A program made the translations under genes and the position numbers. Shown piece by piece: positions 12,645 to 21,933 of a stretch of 64,000 nucleotides of DNA. Positions within the stretch are counted from its first letter, which is position 1. The number at the start of each line of letters is the position of its first letter. The stretch comes from Pezicula radicicola (lineage: Eukaryota; Ascomycota; Leotiomycetes; Helotiales; Dermateaceae): the NCBI GenBank assembly GCA_003008705.1, contig PDUO01000010.1, forward strand, positions 124,001 through 188,000, in the 5' to 3' direction. The notes below the pieces were generated by a model. That model worked only from the letters and a program-made list of their open reading frames with translations. It had not been told where the DNA came from and made no database searches.

Positions 12645-13145
12645 TTGCAAAGGTTAACTGTGTCAGCGACAATCGGATTCTTTGCTGAATTTGGCGCTTT
12701 GGTCGAACTACTGGATGTCATAAGACGCGTCCTGAAGCGTTTCCGCAAGGACAGGAGAACATATGCGAGATATGTAGCAAGGCTTGACATGCAGAGAACA
12801 ATAATATTAAATGAAGTGAGAATAATACAGGAGTTTGAGGTAGATGGTTCGAAATACGGAGTAGTTTCGGCGCTTAGGCATTAGGCGTCGGATTGTCATC
12901 GGGTGATAGATGAAATTTGGAAGACCATGCAGAGATCTCTGCCCAATGAAGGAGCTGGAAATTCCAAAAAGAGTTGGAGAGAGCGTATGGTGGTGAAGTT
13001 GAAGTTGGGCTTTTTGGAGAATCGGGTTGAGATGATGGACCAAGCTTTGAGAGGGCATATGGATTCAACCAGGCACTTATGGAGAACCTTACACAAGTGG
13101 GCTAGGCAACAATCTTTCTTTCTGAGTGCTAGTCTAATTGCTTAA
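12645..13145 (+). pseudogene. possible HeLo-like/NLR-N-terminal gene, one stop
   Basis: One reading frame runs from 12645 to 13145 and is interrupted only by a TAG at 12882-12884. On both sides the translation is helical and similar in style (GFFAEFGALVELLDVIRR upstream; IDEIWKTMQRSLPNE and LGFLENRVEMMDQAL downstream), which resembles the alpha-helical N-terminal domains (HeLo-like) of fungal incompatibility and NLR proteins. That family call is weak. There is no ATG at the open end, so a 5' exon is missing or lost. A single nonsense mutation, a sequence error or an unrecognised intron could all explain it. Confidence 0.35.
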
Positions 13146-13281
13146 ACACAGCTCCGCGAGCCAAGTCAGAAGAAGGCATCAAGCACAGATCAATGAGCTA
13201 CGACTGCGTTAGGAAAGCAGCAATTCTCCTACATCTCAAGACATCATAGCGCTTGGATCCACAAGCCATATTTTCAGGCGC

Positions 13282-13566
13282 AGAACTGCTTTGAGACAAT
13301 GGAGACTGTTAAGTTCAGTTTTTCGAAGCAGCCGATATAACAGAGCCCAATACCTCTTACAAGTCTTCGCCATATTCGCAATAGGCATCGCCGCCCTCTT
13401 CATATCCGCCATCAAGAAGGACCTCGGGACTGGAACCGGTCTCTGTGCACTGATCTGGACCGTTGGAGGTGGCTTTCATAAGGTGTGGAATAAAGTCTTT
13501 CCTACTTTGAGAGTAGATGGAGTACGAGCTCATGAGTTTCATGAAATGTCCGGGGCAATTCCTTGA
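13282..13566 (+). other. open frame with membrane segment, unassigned
   Basis: Frame of about 95 codons following the interrupted HeLo-like frame. It has a basic stretch, then one hydrophobic segment (YLLQVFAIFAIGIAALFISA) and a second weaker one. It could be the 3' part of the same broken gene joined by introns between 13140 and 13280, but I could not fix the splice sites. No family recognised. Confidence 0.25.
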
Positions 13567-13707
13567 TACTGTGGCAATAAGAAACGTTCTCCTTTCAGCA
13601 TGATAGATAGTCGCTCGTAAAACGAAGTCATAGCTCTTGCATCGATTCGCTGAACTCCACCCCCAAGAAAGCCATCGACTCTATCCAGAGAAGCAATTTC
13701 GCAACCA

Positions 13708-14235
13708 CTACTCAGTATGCCCCGCAGTAGCAACCCTCAAAATCTCCTCCTCCAATCCCCCAACAAGCACAACCTCAATCCCCGCGTCCTCCAGCCTCTT
13801 CCTCCCAATATTCTCACCGACAAACTTCTCGGGTTCCCTAACACCCACGTATACCCTCTTAATACCCTCTTTCCCAATCTTCAATATACGGTCCACACAA
13901 GGGATATTCCCACTTAATCTCTTACTACATGGTTCGACGGTAGTATAGAGAACTGTATTTTCAGGTAGGATTTTTTGGGCGGTTAAGAGCTGTAATTGGT
14001 CTTCGTTTTGGGGTATATTATGGAGTGTCTGAAGTTTGAGGAAACAGCATTGTTCGGCGTGGGTGTTGCCGGGGAGTTCGAGTGTGTAGCCTGTAGCAAG
14101 GATGGTGTTGTTGTCGGTGTCTACTAGGAGGGCTCCGACGCGATAGTTGGTTGGCTTTGGGGGGGAGAGTTCGGCGAGGGAGAGGGCGTGGCGCATGTAG
14201 GCTTGGTGGTCGTTTGGTGCTATGTTGAGAGACAT
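13708..14235 (-). CDS. DRAP-deaminase-like cytidine deaminase fold protein
   Basis: Intronless, 175 aa. It matches the deaminase domain of fungal Rib2-type enzymes, which deaminate 2,5-diamino-6-ribitylamino-pyrimidinone phosphate in riboflavin synthesis. Seen: the zinc/catalytic motif NTHAEQ with His59 and Glu61, and PCSKRLSGNIPC with the other zinc ligands Cys103 and Cys113. The GN-THAE and EPCSKRLSG wording is typical of the riboflavin deaminases rather than of tRNA or cytidine deaminases. Yeast Rib2 also carries a pseudouridine synthase domain; this protein is the deaminase part alone. Start ATG at 14235 is unambiguous. Confidence 0.82.
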   Translation of the reverse strand: MSLNIAPNDHQAYMRHALSLAELSPPKPTNYRVGALLVDTDNNTILATGYTLELPGNTHAEQCCFLKLQTLHNIPQNEDQLQLLTAQKILPENTVLYTTVEPCSKRLSGNIPCVDRILKIGKEGIKRVYVGVREPEKFVGENIGRKRLEDAGIEVVLVGGLEEEILRVATAGHTE

Positions 14236-14550
14236 TTTGGGATGGATGGTGGGGTGTGCTGTATCATAGGTTGGTCTTGTGGACGGAAGGCGTGTGTTGG
14301 AACTTTACGGAAGTGATTTATCTGATGAGAAACGAATGTGACTAGACCGAGTCATTATAAAAAGCTATAATTAAGAAGCCGTCGTCGAGGATTGTATTTG
14401 ATCAAAAACAAATCTGATTAACGACGTCGTCTACTCAGCCTTGCCAAGAAATCAGATCATTCTGCCATTTATACACCGCCTTCAAGCTTCCAAATTGGGA
14501 TCCTGTCTTTCCTACCGTCGTGCAGCTACATCAAGCATGCCAGAACCAAA
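14236..14550. other. divergent promoter region
   Basis: About 315 bases between the divergent deaminase and esterase genes. No coding or repeat signal noted. Confidence 0.5.
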
Positions 14551-15924
14551 ATGAAGAAAACGCTCCTTCTATGCTTCATCCACGGCTTCAAAGTAAACCG
14601 CACTCCTCCCCATTCTAACCCCCTTATAAATCTCCATCCAGCAAAACTAACACTCCTCACCAGGGCGATGACAACACATTTGGGACCTTCCCTGAACACC
14701 TTCGTGCACTCGTCAGCCACGGCCTCCCAAAAATCAACGTAAAAGTAATCATCTACCCAACCTACGACACGTTCGGCGACCTAGCAGAATGCGTCTCCCG
14801 ATTCCGAGATTGGCTACAGGAGAAGGTGATTGATATTGAGGTTGCGAATGCGACTCCTTCCCCGACTGTTGATCCGAGTGTGAGGGTTATTTTGGTCGGG
14901 CATTCTATGGGTGGCATTGTTGCTGCTGATGCTTTGTTGAGTTTGACGGGTGATAAACCTGTTGAACATGCTGGTGCAGGGGGAGCTAAATTTGGGGAGG
15001 GGGAAGGAGGGAAAGGGGGAGAGGAGGAGAAAGCGAAGGGAGAGGGCGAAGTGAAAGAGGGAACGGAGATAAATTCTTTTATGTTTCCGTATATACAAGG
15101 TGTTCTTGCATTCGATACACCGTATCTCGGTATAGCACCAGGAGTCGTTGCACACGGAGCAGAAGACCATTACAACGCAGCGAGCTCGACAATAGCACAA
15201 ATAAGCGGACTCACGGGCGCTGTGGGTTCTTTATGGGGTGGTGCGAAAGCAAATGAGGAGTCAAAGGAAAAGAAAAAGGAACCCGTTGCTGCTTTACCTA
15301 CTCCTGATATACCTGCTACAGCACCAGCATGGCAACGTTGGGGGAAAATGGCCATGTATGCCGGCGCTGTAGGAGCTGTTGCTGCAACAGGCGCAGCAGC
15401 GTATCTCAAAAGAGGAGAAATTGTTTCAGGTTGGAATTGGGCGGGTTCGCATCTAGAATTCGTAGGATGTTTGATGAAAGGAGAGGAATTGAAGAAGAGG
15501 GTTGCGGGGGTGGTTACGTTGAATAAAGAATTGCAGGTTGGATATGCGAATTTGTATACGAGGTTGGGGAAGAAGGCTGTGAACAAGGAGGGGAGTATGG
15601 TGGGCAGTGTGATTGGGAATCAGAGGACTTTTTGTAACTTGCCTAAGAAGGAGGGAGGGGCGAGGGATTTTTTTCATGAGGCTATCAATGATGAGGCGCA
15701 GGATGAAGTTAGTGCTCATATGAGTAAGTTGTCTCTCCACTTTCGTTCCAAATTTTCAAGACTGACCTTTCATAGCAATGTTCTTCCCGAAAGACAACCC
15801 TGGTTACTATGCGCTATCAGAAGATGCAAAGAAACTCATTGTGGAATGGTCGACCAACGAATGGTATGAATCGAGTACAGGAAACATGAAGGATTTCGGG
15901 AACCTGAACGAGAATGAATTATAG
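14551..15924 (+). CDS. DUF676-like serine esterase/lipase
   Basis: Predicted alpha/beta hydrolase, 416 aa. Three exons: 14551-14592 (14 codons), 14664-15723, 15776-15924. Seen: the oxyanion-hole strand LLLCFIHGFK at the N-terminus, the nucleophile elbow GHSMGG with Ser95, and a following DTPYLG strand. After the elbow is a Gly/Glu/Lys-rich low-complexity linker (about residues 115-140), and later an Ala/Gly-rich hydrophobic segment (MAMYAGAVGAVAATGAAAYL) that could be a membrane helix. The short first exon is required: it encodes the HG oxyanion motif. Substrate unknown; the fungal relatives are annotated only as DUF676 lipase-like proteins. Confidence 0.82.
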
Positions 15925-16605
15925 AAGTAGAAAGTTTGGGAAGGTACAGAGTTGATAGATGAGATACCCAGGAGGCTTTTTGGGTGGCGTTTGGGAGGGG
16001 GTACAGAGTGGTGATTGGAGTTTTGTTGATGAATTGTTGTTGGGAGTACATATGGGATGGATGGATTGATTGGGCGAATTGAAATAGTTATAGGAATGGA
16101 AATCGCTTCGATTACAGTTACTATGTGTATATATCGTTACTGTGCTTTGGAGTCGTTGATATCGCAGGTAGCCACGTCGTATTCGAAGGAACGGCCGGGT
16201 ATTAAACTTGGCGGCATCTTTTTACTAGTCTACTTCACTGTTGATGTCTTACTCTGCTTTCTATGTTTGAAGATGGAATTTTCAATTTTCTTTTTAAGAT
16301 GGCGGTGGCTAGTTGAAGTAGATATAGAGAACTTAGTCCCAGCTGCTGGAAGGTAGAGGAGAAGGTCTTACGTTTTGAGGTTACGAAGTGACCATGGTGA
16401 GATCTGGTGGGAAATGATTGTGCATAGCTCCAATACATTGTAAAGTACAGTTGCAATATCAGAGCTTCTCAAGCCACTAAATACGCAGTCTGAATGATTT
16501 GATTGGCTTAAGAAGCTTGGCATACTTACTCCTAGCCCCATGCATATACAAACTCAAAGCATATCGCTTCCATTCAAAAACATCGAAATAATCCTCATCC
16601 TCCAC
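15925..16605. other. convergent 3' flanks
   Basis: Between the 3' ends of the esterase and FBP1 genes. Nothing beyond probable UTR sequence recognised. Confidence 0.5.
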
Positions 16606-17818
16606 TCACTTGTAGAAACTCTTTACCTTCTCTATCTCATCATAACTACCCATGTAGATACCCGATCTATCATGAATATGCTCTGGTACAACCTCCATCA
16701 TTCTGTTCATCTTACTATCAAGGGCTTGACCACCAGCTGTTTTTGACCCATTAGCGACCGTATCAAACATTCCAGACGTTCCAAAGTAGCTTACCATTCT
16801 CGAAAACCATCGCCATGGGTGCACACTCATACAAAATTCTGAGCTTTCCCTTGGGACTCTTCTTATCCGCTGGGTACGCAAAGATGCCTCCGTACAAAAG
16901 AGTTCTGTATGCGTCTGCCACCATGGATCCAATATACCGGGCACTATACGGCTTTCCACCCTCAGTAGTAGGGTATTTCAGCGAGTTAAAGTAGTTCTTG
17001 GTATGATCTTCCCAGTACAACGAGTTTCCCTCGTTAACCGAGTAGATGGCTCGCGATTTGGGAAGCCTCATATCGGGATGCGTCAAGATGAATTCTCCAA
17101 GCGAGTTATCCATCGTGAAGCCATTCACCGATCCACCTTTCATGGTAATGACCAATTGAGCAGAGGCACCGTACATAGTAAACCCGGCAGCAATCAGTTC
17201 AGTACCAGGCTTCAACAAATCCTCCTTTGTTCCCTTGGATCCCTCAGCCAGTTTATGGATTCCAAAGATCGTCCCGACTGAGACTCCAGCATCCAGGTTG
17301 GAGGATCCATCGATCGGATCACAAGCTACGGCGTATCGAGCTCCTGCATGTTCGGGGAAGAAGATGGCTTCTTCCTCTTCTTCTGAGACAAGGACGGCAC
17401 ATTTTCCTGATGAGCGCATGGCGGCTATGAAGAGATCATTACCGATCACATCGAGTTTCTTCTGGTCGTCGCCTGTCGTGTTGGAGGAGCCTGCAAGACC
17501 TGTGAGGTTTATTAGGGTGGCGCGTCGGATGTAGTAGGCTATTGATTTGAAGGAGAATTGGAGAGCGTGGCAGAGGAGTCTGTGGATGGGGGGTGTTAGC
17601 ATGTGATTGTCTCCTGGAGGTCGCCGTATTTTCAGGAGGGCATTTGAATTCTTGAGGAATGATAGGTATGGAATCTGAGTATTTATTGGAGGAGGCACAT
17701 ACGTAAAGTCTCCCGTTGCCTCCTTATGCTTCGACTGCTCTTCTGTGAGGAATCGAGTCAAGGTAACAATGTCCACGTTGACCTTCTCCTCTTGCACCGG
17801 GACGCCGTTGGTAGCCAT
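16606..17818 (-). CDS. FBP1: fructose-1,6-bisphosphatase
   Basis: Gluconeogenic enzyme, 343 aa, hydrolysing fructose-1,6-bisphosphate to fructose-6-phosphate in the cytosol. Three exons: 17818-17703, 17579-16795, 16736-16606. Seen: the metal-binding motif CDPIDGSSNLD, a SEEEEEAIF acidic stretch, the RYIGSMVAD segment, and the catalytic KLRILYECAPMA motif near the C-terminus; the last exon supplies the NAGGQA and DRSGIYMGS sequences expected at the family C-terminus. Length fits the family. The long open frame reading through intron 1 and intron 2 is not the real protein; the introns interrupt conserved blocks. The upstream side faces the snoRNA host gene head to head. Confidence 0.95.
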
Positions 17819-18820
17819 AATGTCGATTTACTTGGATTCTTTGCGTCTTCGTACTTGGTGAGGTAGATGTAAACTAGAATAGAATAGAAGAGAAGAGAGG
17901 ATAAGGAAAGGAAGTTTCAATTGAGCGACTAGTTATTTGCGTAAGGTTGTTGTTTACTTGTGGACCTCGGGAGTTCACGGTCTAGAAGTGGTAGCCAACG
18001 GCTAGTAGTTAGTTAGTCAAGGCAGGGTGTTTGAGCTGGTTCCGGCGGGCTTTATGACGAGGTGTGGGGTAGGACACTCATGTGTTTGTGTTTGGCAGGT
18101 GAGCCGAACTGTGTGTGTGTTGGTAAGGATAGAAATAAAGAGTCATTGAAAGATATGTCGCCCCCTTAGAAAACATCGGGGAGGAGACATCATGTTAAGA
18201 AGCATTTAATAAGGCATTGCATCACAGTTGTGTTGTGGTGGACCCAGACCCAGACCTAGACCCAGAGTTCAGATGCCTCTGTCATTCTCCGTCCTGCAAA
18301 AGACCCCGCATTGGCATCGGCCCCGCGGATGGAAGGAAAATACCTAATCGCTGGGAATTTCAACACGGGGGAGATGCAGCAAAAAAAGACAAACGATGAT
18401 TTCCCGGCTGTGGAATATGCGTAAATATGAGAGATTGGTTCGGGATATATAGGAAAGAGATAAGCAACGCTGGAAATTCTAGCAATGCAGCCTCATGACG
18501 CCCCATGACACGCCCCTGAAAAGATGACGAAGGAGAGACACCCGACGGAAGAATTCAGGGACACGAGGGAGAATGCTTTGCCGGCTGTCCACTCACGTGC
18601 TCTTGACATTTCTGCCTGAGGTTTGCAAGAATTGAGGCTCCTTAGCGTTGGCGCTAGTATTAGCCCCACGCAAAACTTCTTCAAAAACAAAACCTCAAAG
18701 AGCTTCAAAGCTTCTTTCTCACCACAACCACACCCACAACCAGAACCACCAACCATGTGAACTCCCACCATCACGCTGCGCAATGCAGCATTGGCCAGAT
18801 CAATCCACATCTCTACCATG
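17819..18820. other. divergent promoters of FBP1 and snoRNA host
   Basis: About 1 kb between the start of FBP1 and the first intron of the snoRNA host gene. The host's first exon lies at its right end; its 5' limit cannot be fixed. No supported coding region. Confidence 0.5.
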
Positions 18821-18849
18821 GTAAGACGTCCTCTCTCCTTTTTCCATCC

Positions 18850-18940
18850 TGCTTTACGTGATGACACATATACAACCGCAAACTAGAGTCTTTGACCTCA
18901 AGGGGAATGAAACTTTTGTAACACGTCAGTCTGAAATACA
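18850..18940 (+). ncRNA. snR78: box C/D snoRNA, snR78 homologue
   Basis: Box C GTGATGA at 18858-18864 and box D CTGA at 18931-18934. The guide AAACTAGAGTC is an 11-base exact complement to the conserved LSU rRNA segment GACTCTAGTTT (recalled from yeast). It is followed by one spacer base and a D'-like TTGA. The fifth base before D' pairs with U2421 of yeast 25S rRNA, the site methylated by snR78. Terminal stem is weak. It lies in the first host intron. Ends are approximate. Confidence 0.82.
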
Positions 18941-19108
18941 AAACCAATTACATCTCAATCACAGCTACTCTTTCCACGAGCATTGCTAACAGAGATTCCA
19001 GATATCACTATCTTTCAGACGCGTCGTCTTTGCGCCTTTGACCGCGGCGCACAAACTCCAACTTTCTGGTAAGCCTCACCACTCTCGTACCCCTCCACCA
19101 CACACAAC

Positions 19109-19202
19109 ACTTGCTATGATGTCTTTGTATGCTTTGCATGCTGGAAATTACCGACTGAGACTTCGGTCCTTGAAGTCAACTAAGGCTAAACCTGAGCAAT
19201 CT
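19109..19202 (+). ncRNA. snR77: box C/D snoRNA, snR77 homologue
   Basis: Box C variant ATGATGT at 19116-19122, D' CTGA at 19155-19158, D CTGA at 19192-19195. Flanking TTGC (19111-19114) pairs with GCAA (19196-19199) as a terminal stem. The guide AATTACCG before D' is complementary to CGGTAATT of the SSU rRNA 530 loop; the fifth base upstream of D' pairs with U578 (yeast 18S), the snR77 target. The guide before box D (CTAAGGCTAAAC) is unassigned. Located in host intron 2. Confidence 0.85.
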
Positions 19203-19363
19203 CAAACACTCTTCAATTGATGTTACATCTTCATGGCCATGGATGCTAACTTTCATCAAAGGCACAAGCACCACACATGCGATGAATGCACCAGCGTCGG
19301 CACAAATACCAAGAAACAAACAGACCGAAGGTATGCGACACACACATTCTCTCTCCCTTCCCC

Positions 19364-19486
19364 ACAACTGTTAAAGGATGAATGGCACTGGGCTCCGACA
19401 GTTCCCGGCGACACCGGGGCTGGTTTGTGAAAGGATATGCCTCTTTGTGGCAGGCCTAGAAAACCTCGCCCACTGATTTCAGTTCA
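19364..19486 (+). ncRNA. snR76: box C/D snoRNA, snR76 homologue
   Basis: Box C variant AGGATGA at 19375-19381 and D CTGA at 19473-19476, with a terminal stem AACTG (19366-19370) / CAGTT (19480-19484). The guide GCACTGGGC is exactly complementary to LSU rRNA GCCCAGTGC, followed by one base and D' CCGA at 19395-19398. The fifth base before D' pairs with C2197 of yeast 25S, the snR76 target. The D'-to-D interval is long and contains a strong hairpin CCCGG-CGACA-CCGGG. Located in host intron 3. Confidence 0.8.
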
Positions 19487-19667
19487 ATCGTCAAACAAAT
19501 ATGTCTAGATTACTTTCGCAGACTTTTTGCTGACTCCAAACCCATCACAGTTCGCTTCGCGTTCTCTCCCCCCGAGAGTGAAATTGGTTTCGGTCACCCA
19601 TCGGTTTGCCAACCCTGACTTGGGGCTTGCCTCATCAAAGGTAAACCAACTTTCTCTGTTCTCCCTG

Positions 19668-19768
19668 CCTCTTTTTATGATGAGCATTTTTAGATGACGA
19701 GTCTGATCCGGGAAACCGATGTTGACACAATCAAAATTAAACCATTCATGCCTTCTGAACTTCCTTTT
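19668..19768 (+). ncRNA. snR75: box C/D snoRNA, snR75 homologue
   Basis: Box C ATGATGA 19677-19683, D' CTGA 19703-19706, C' ATGTTGA 19719-19725, D CTGA 19755-19758: a complete two-guide layout. The D' guide TTAGATGACGAG (19690-19701) is a 12-base exact complement to LSU rRNA CTCGTCATCTAA, and the fifth base before D' pairs with G2288 (yeast 25S), the snR75 target. The D guide contains CCATTCATGC, complementary to nearby LSU GCATGAATGG, which would place a second methylation about 20 bases downstream. Located in host intron 4. Homologous to vertebrate U15. Confidence 0.88.
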
Positions 19769-19954
19769 GGAAACCTTGCATTTACAGCATCTCATAGCAA
19801 GGCATGTGCTGACAAGTATTTTCCAGGTGTTTGGGAACAAACTCGATCGGAAAAGCCAACTTGGCCTCCGCAGCCTGTCGCCTTCCAGCAAAGCGCATGC
19901 CTTGATTGGTAAATAGAGGTAAGAAACAATTCCTTTTCACATCCTGGCTTCTCT

Positions 19955-20041
19955 CAAGCATCATGATGACTTCGACCGACAAATGACAAGCATATGTCCA
20001 AGCTTCGGCAACGACGAGACTGTCTTAACTGAATATGCTAT
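19955..20041 (+). ncRNA. snR74: box C/D snoRNA, snR74 homologue
   Basis: Box C ATGATGA 19963-19969, D CTGA 20029-20032, terminal stem AGCAT (19957-19961) / ATGCT (20035-20039). The guide GACAAGCATATG (19985-19996) is a 12-base exact complement to the 5' end of SSU rRNA, CATATGCTTGTC. With D' as the degenerate CCAA at 19998-20001, the fifth base upstream pairs with A28 of yeast 18S, the snR74 target. Located in host intron 5. Confidence 0.88.
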
Positions 20042-20749
20042 TATGTGCATGTGCTATTTTACTTCGGTTCTGAACTTCGCTGATCTTGTCATTCAGAAGA
20101 CGTACACTTGGTGCTTCGACTTCTGCGTTCTTGAGTTTTTGCTTTGCTCTTGGCATCGTCTCGTCCTTTTTGGCCGACGCAATGTCGGCTACTCGCGATG
20201 TTGACGCACCTCGATACATCAAAGGCAACCCGTTGGTTGCGATGAACTCTCTCCGAGATACTACAGTACCCAAGAAAAACAAAGAAGTGTTTGACACATC
20301 GTTCGAGGATGACTCCCTGGATAACATCAACACTTTCCTTGGTGTTCTAACACACGCTCAGGATGAGCATCCTCGGTGGGAGCTGCGTGTCATCTGTCGA
20401 GGATAATGTACTCCTGGCCATGGGGATATTGAGGCTCGCTGCTGCCTCGGTGGCTCCAATGGTTGTCTCTTTTGAAGGCAAAACAACATCTTGCTAAGGG
20501 AATCGCTGATCATTGGTTGCTGCTCAAACCAACCATGCGCTTGAGCAGCTGCTCAACCATATGGTTGCGGTCGTGCCTGCTTGGACATCTTCCTTCGGGA
20601 ATTGGCAATGCAGAGGTCGTCGGGATCCAAGAGGAGATTGTTTTTCAAGTTGTGTTGGAGACACGACTTGGAAGATATTGTCTTGGCGATTCCACTTGCC
20701 AAGGGTGACTTCGTTCTGGTATGTTCCCACTTTTTGCCTCTCTTTTCAC

Positions 20750-20846
20750 TCCTTTACATGATGATCAATTTATCACGACGGTCAACATAGCCACACGTTG
20801 GTATTGATGATAATGCCTGTGACAGGGCTGTAGATCTGATTCTTTA
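20750..20846 (+). ncRNA. snR73: box C/D snoRNA, snR73 homologue
   Basis: Box C ATGATGA 20758-20764, C' TTGATGA 20804-20810, D CTGA 20836-20839. The guide TCACGACGGTC (20773-20783) is an 11-base exact complement to LSU rRNA GACCGTCGTGA. Taking a degenerate D' CATA at 20786-20789, the fifth base upstream pairs with C2959 of yeast 25S, the snR73 target. Located in host intron 6. The D' box is the weakest element of the call. Confidence 0.78.
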
Positions 20847-20905
20847 TCATTCCCAATTGTTGTCGCCGACTCTTACAAGTGCTTGGCTAACATTCTCAAG
20901 TTCAG

Positions 20906-21933
20906 GGCGGCATCATACTTCAATTGTAAATTAGTTGCTGTTATTCTTTTCATTGCAGCTCTTGTCTTGTCCAAGGGTGTGAAGAATTGATTGTTTCACC
21001 ATCAAATACTGCTCTATTCAGTCCTAATTGTGTGTTTGAGTAATCCTGCAGATACTCCCATGCCGTCTCTGTTGTATCCCTTCTGAAGTCTTCTGCTGTG
21101 GTTTTGCTGCAAGACATGAGTCTGGTTTCGACCTGTTTAGTGGTTTGTTACACAACACGCCTGGAAATTCACTCTCCTGTCTACATCGTACCAGTAGCTG
21201 TTGAAGGAGTGGCTCCTTGCGTACTGAGCTTCACTCTTCACTTGACCTCAGAACTAGTTTCAACTCAACGCATTTTACATTCATTCACTCTTTAATCTAG
21301 CTTATACCTGTTGAACTAGTGTTTTGTTACACAACGCGCTTAGAAATTTACCCTTCACTTCATCCCAATGCTAATCTCGTTCTATCATGTACTTTGCATT
21401 CACTTTCATGTAAAAAATTTGGTTTCTCATAGACATTGTTAATTGCTAGCTGCACAATTTCATGTAGGCATAATTTCTGCCTTACAGGGAGATGGATTAT
21501 TATAAATCCTTACATATTTTCCTCCTAACCTTAAAGTAACATTAAATGGCTTTTGGCTTGCTAAATGTCCTATTCAAATCACTTGCTGTACTTGGTTTCG
21601 TTTCTAGGCTATGATGGGCAAATCCAGAGTATTAGAGACAAGTTTTAGTAGCATATTAGGGAGGCCTCCAGAGACTATCTTTCAGCATAGGACATTTCAT
21701 ACAGTTCAGTGTTTTAACTAGAAAAGACAGCATTGCTGTTAGCTAATCAACGAATATTTTATTTTATTTCTTGCTATGTACCATAGCAAAATTTTCCTGT
21801 TGAAGTGAGAATATGCACAGCTGAAAACCAGCCATCGCTTAATCAATGTTATGCTCCCCATGCCAAACCCCATCATATGCACTCCACCTCCTCTCACCTC
21901 ACCACCATCCCACTCCCCCAATATCACAACTAT
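20906..21933. other. 3' part of snoRNA host and intergenic
   Basis: Probably starts with the last host exon(s). I searched for an snR72-like snoRNA, the next member in yeast, and found no convincing box C with a guide. No coding region supported. 21.3-21.8 kb is AT-rich. Confidence 0.4.

Larger units (their letters stand above)
18821..20905 (+). ncRNA. snoRNA host gene (introns 1-6 of transcript)
   Basis: Proposed spliced host transcript whose introns each carry one box C/D snoRNA. Introns by GT donor, branch site and AG acceptor: 18821-19001, 19069-19261, 19331-19550, 19641-19826, 19919-20096, 20719-20905. Branch sites GCTAAC or GCTGAC/GCTGAT lie 10-20 bases before the acceptors. Internal exons are short (67, 69, 90 and 92 bases) except exon 6 (622 bases). 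The exons carry no long shared reading frame, so the spliced RNA is probably not a protein messenger; exon 6 does hold an ATG-started frame of 74 codons at 20182-20406 with no recognisable family. The 5' and 3' ends of the transcript are not determined. Transcription is to the right, divergent from FBP1. Confidence 0.75.

Noticed and set aside
16763..17818. Uninterrupted 351-codon FBPase frame
   Set aside because: It reads through intron 1 and stops in intron 2; removing the introns restores the conserved GDFTLLCHA and FENAGGQA junctions.
19505..19891. 128-codon minus-strand frame
   Set aside because: It overlaps the snR75 and host-exon region on the opposite strand and has no recognisable domain.
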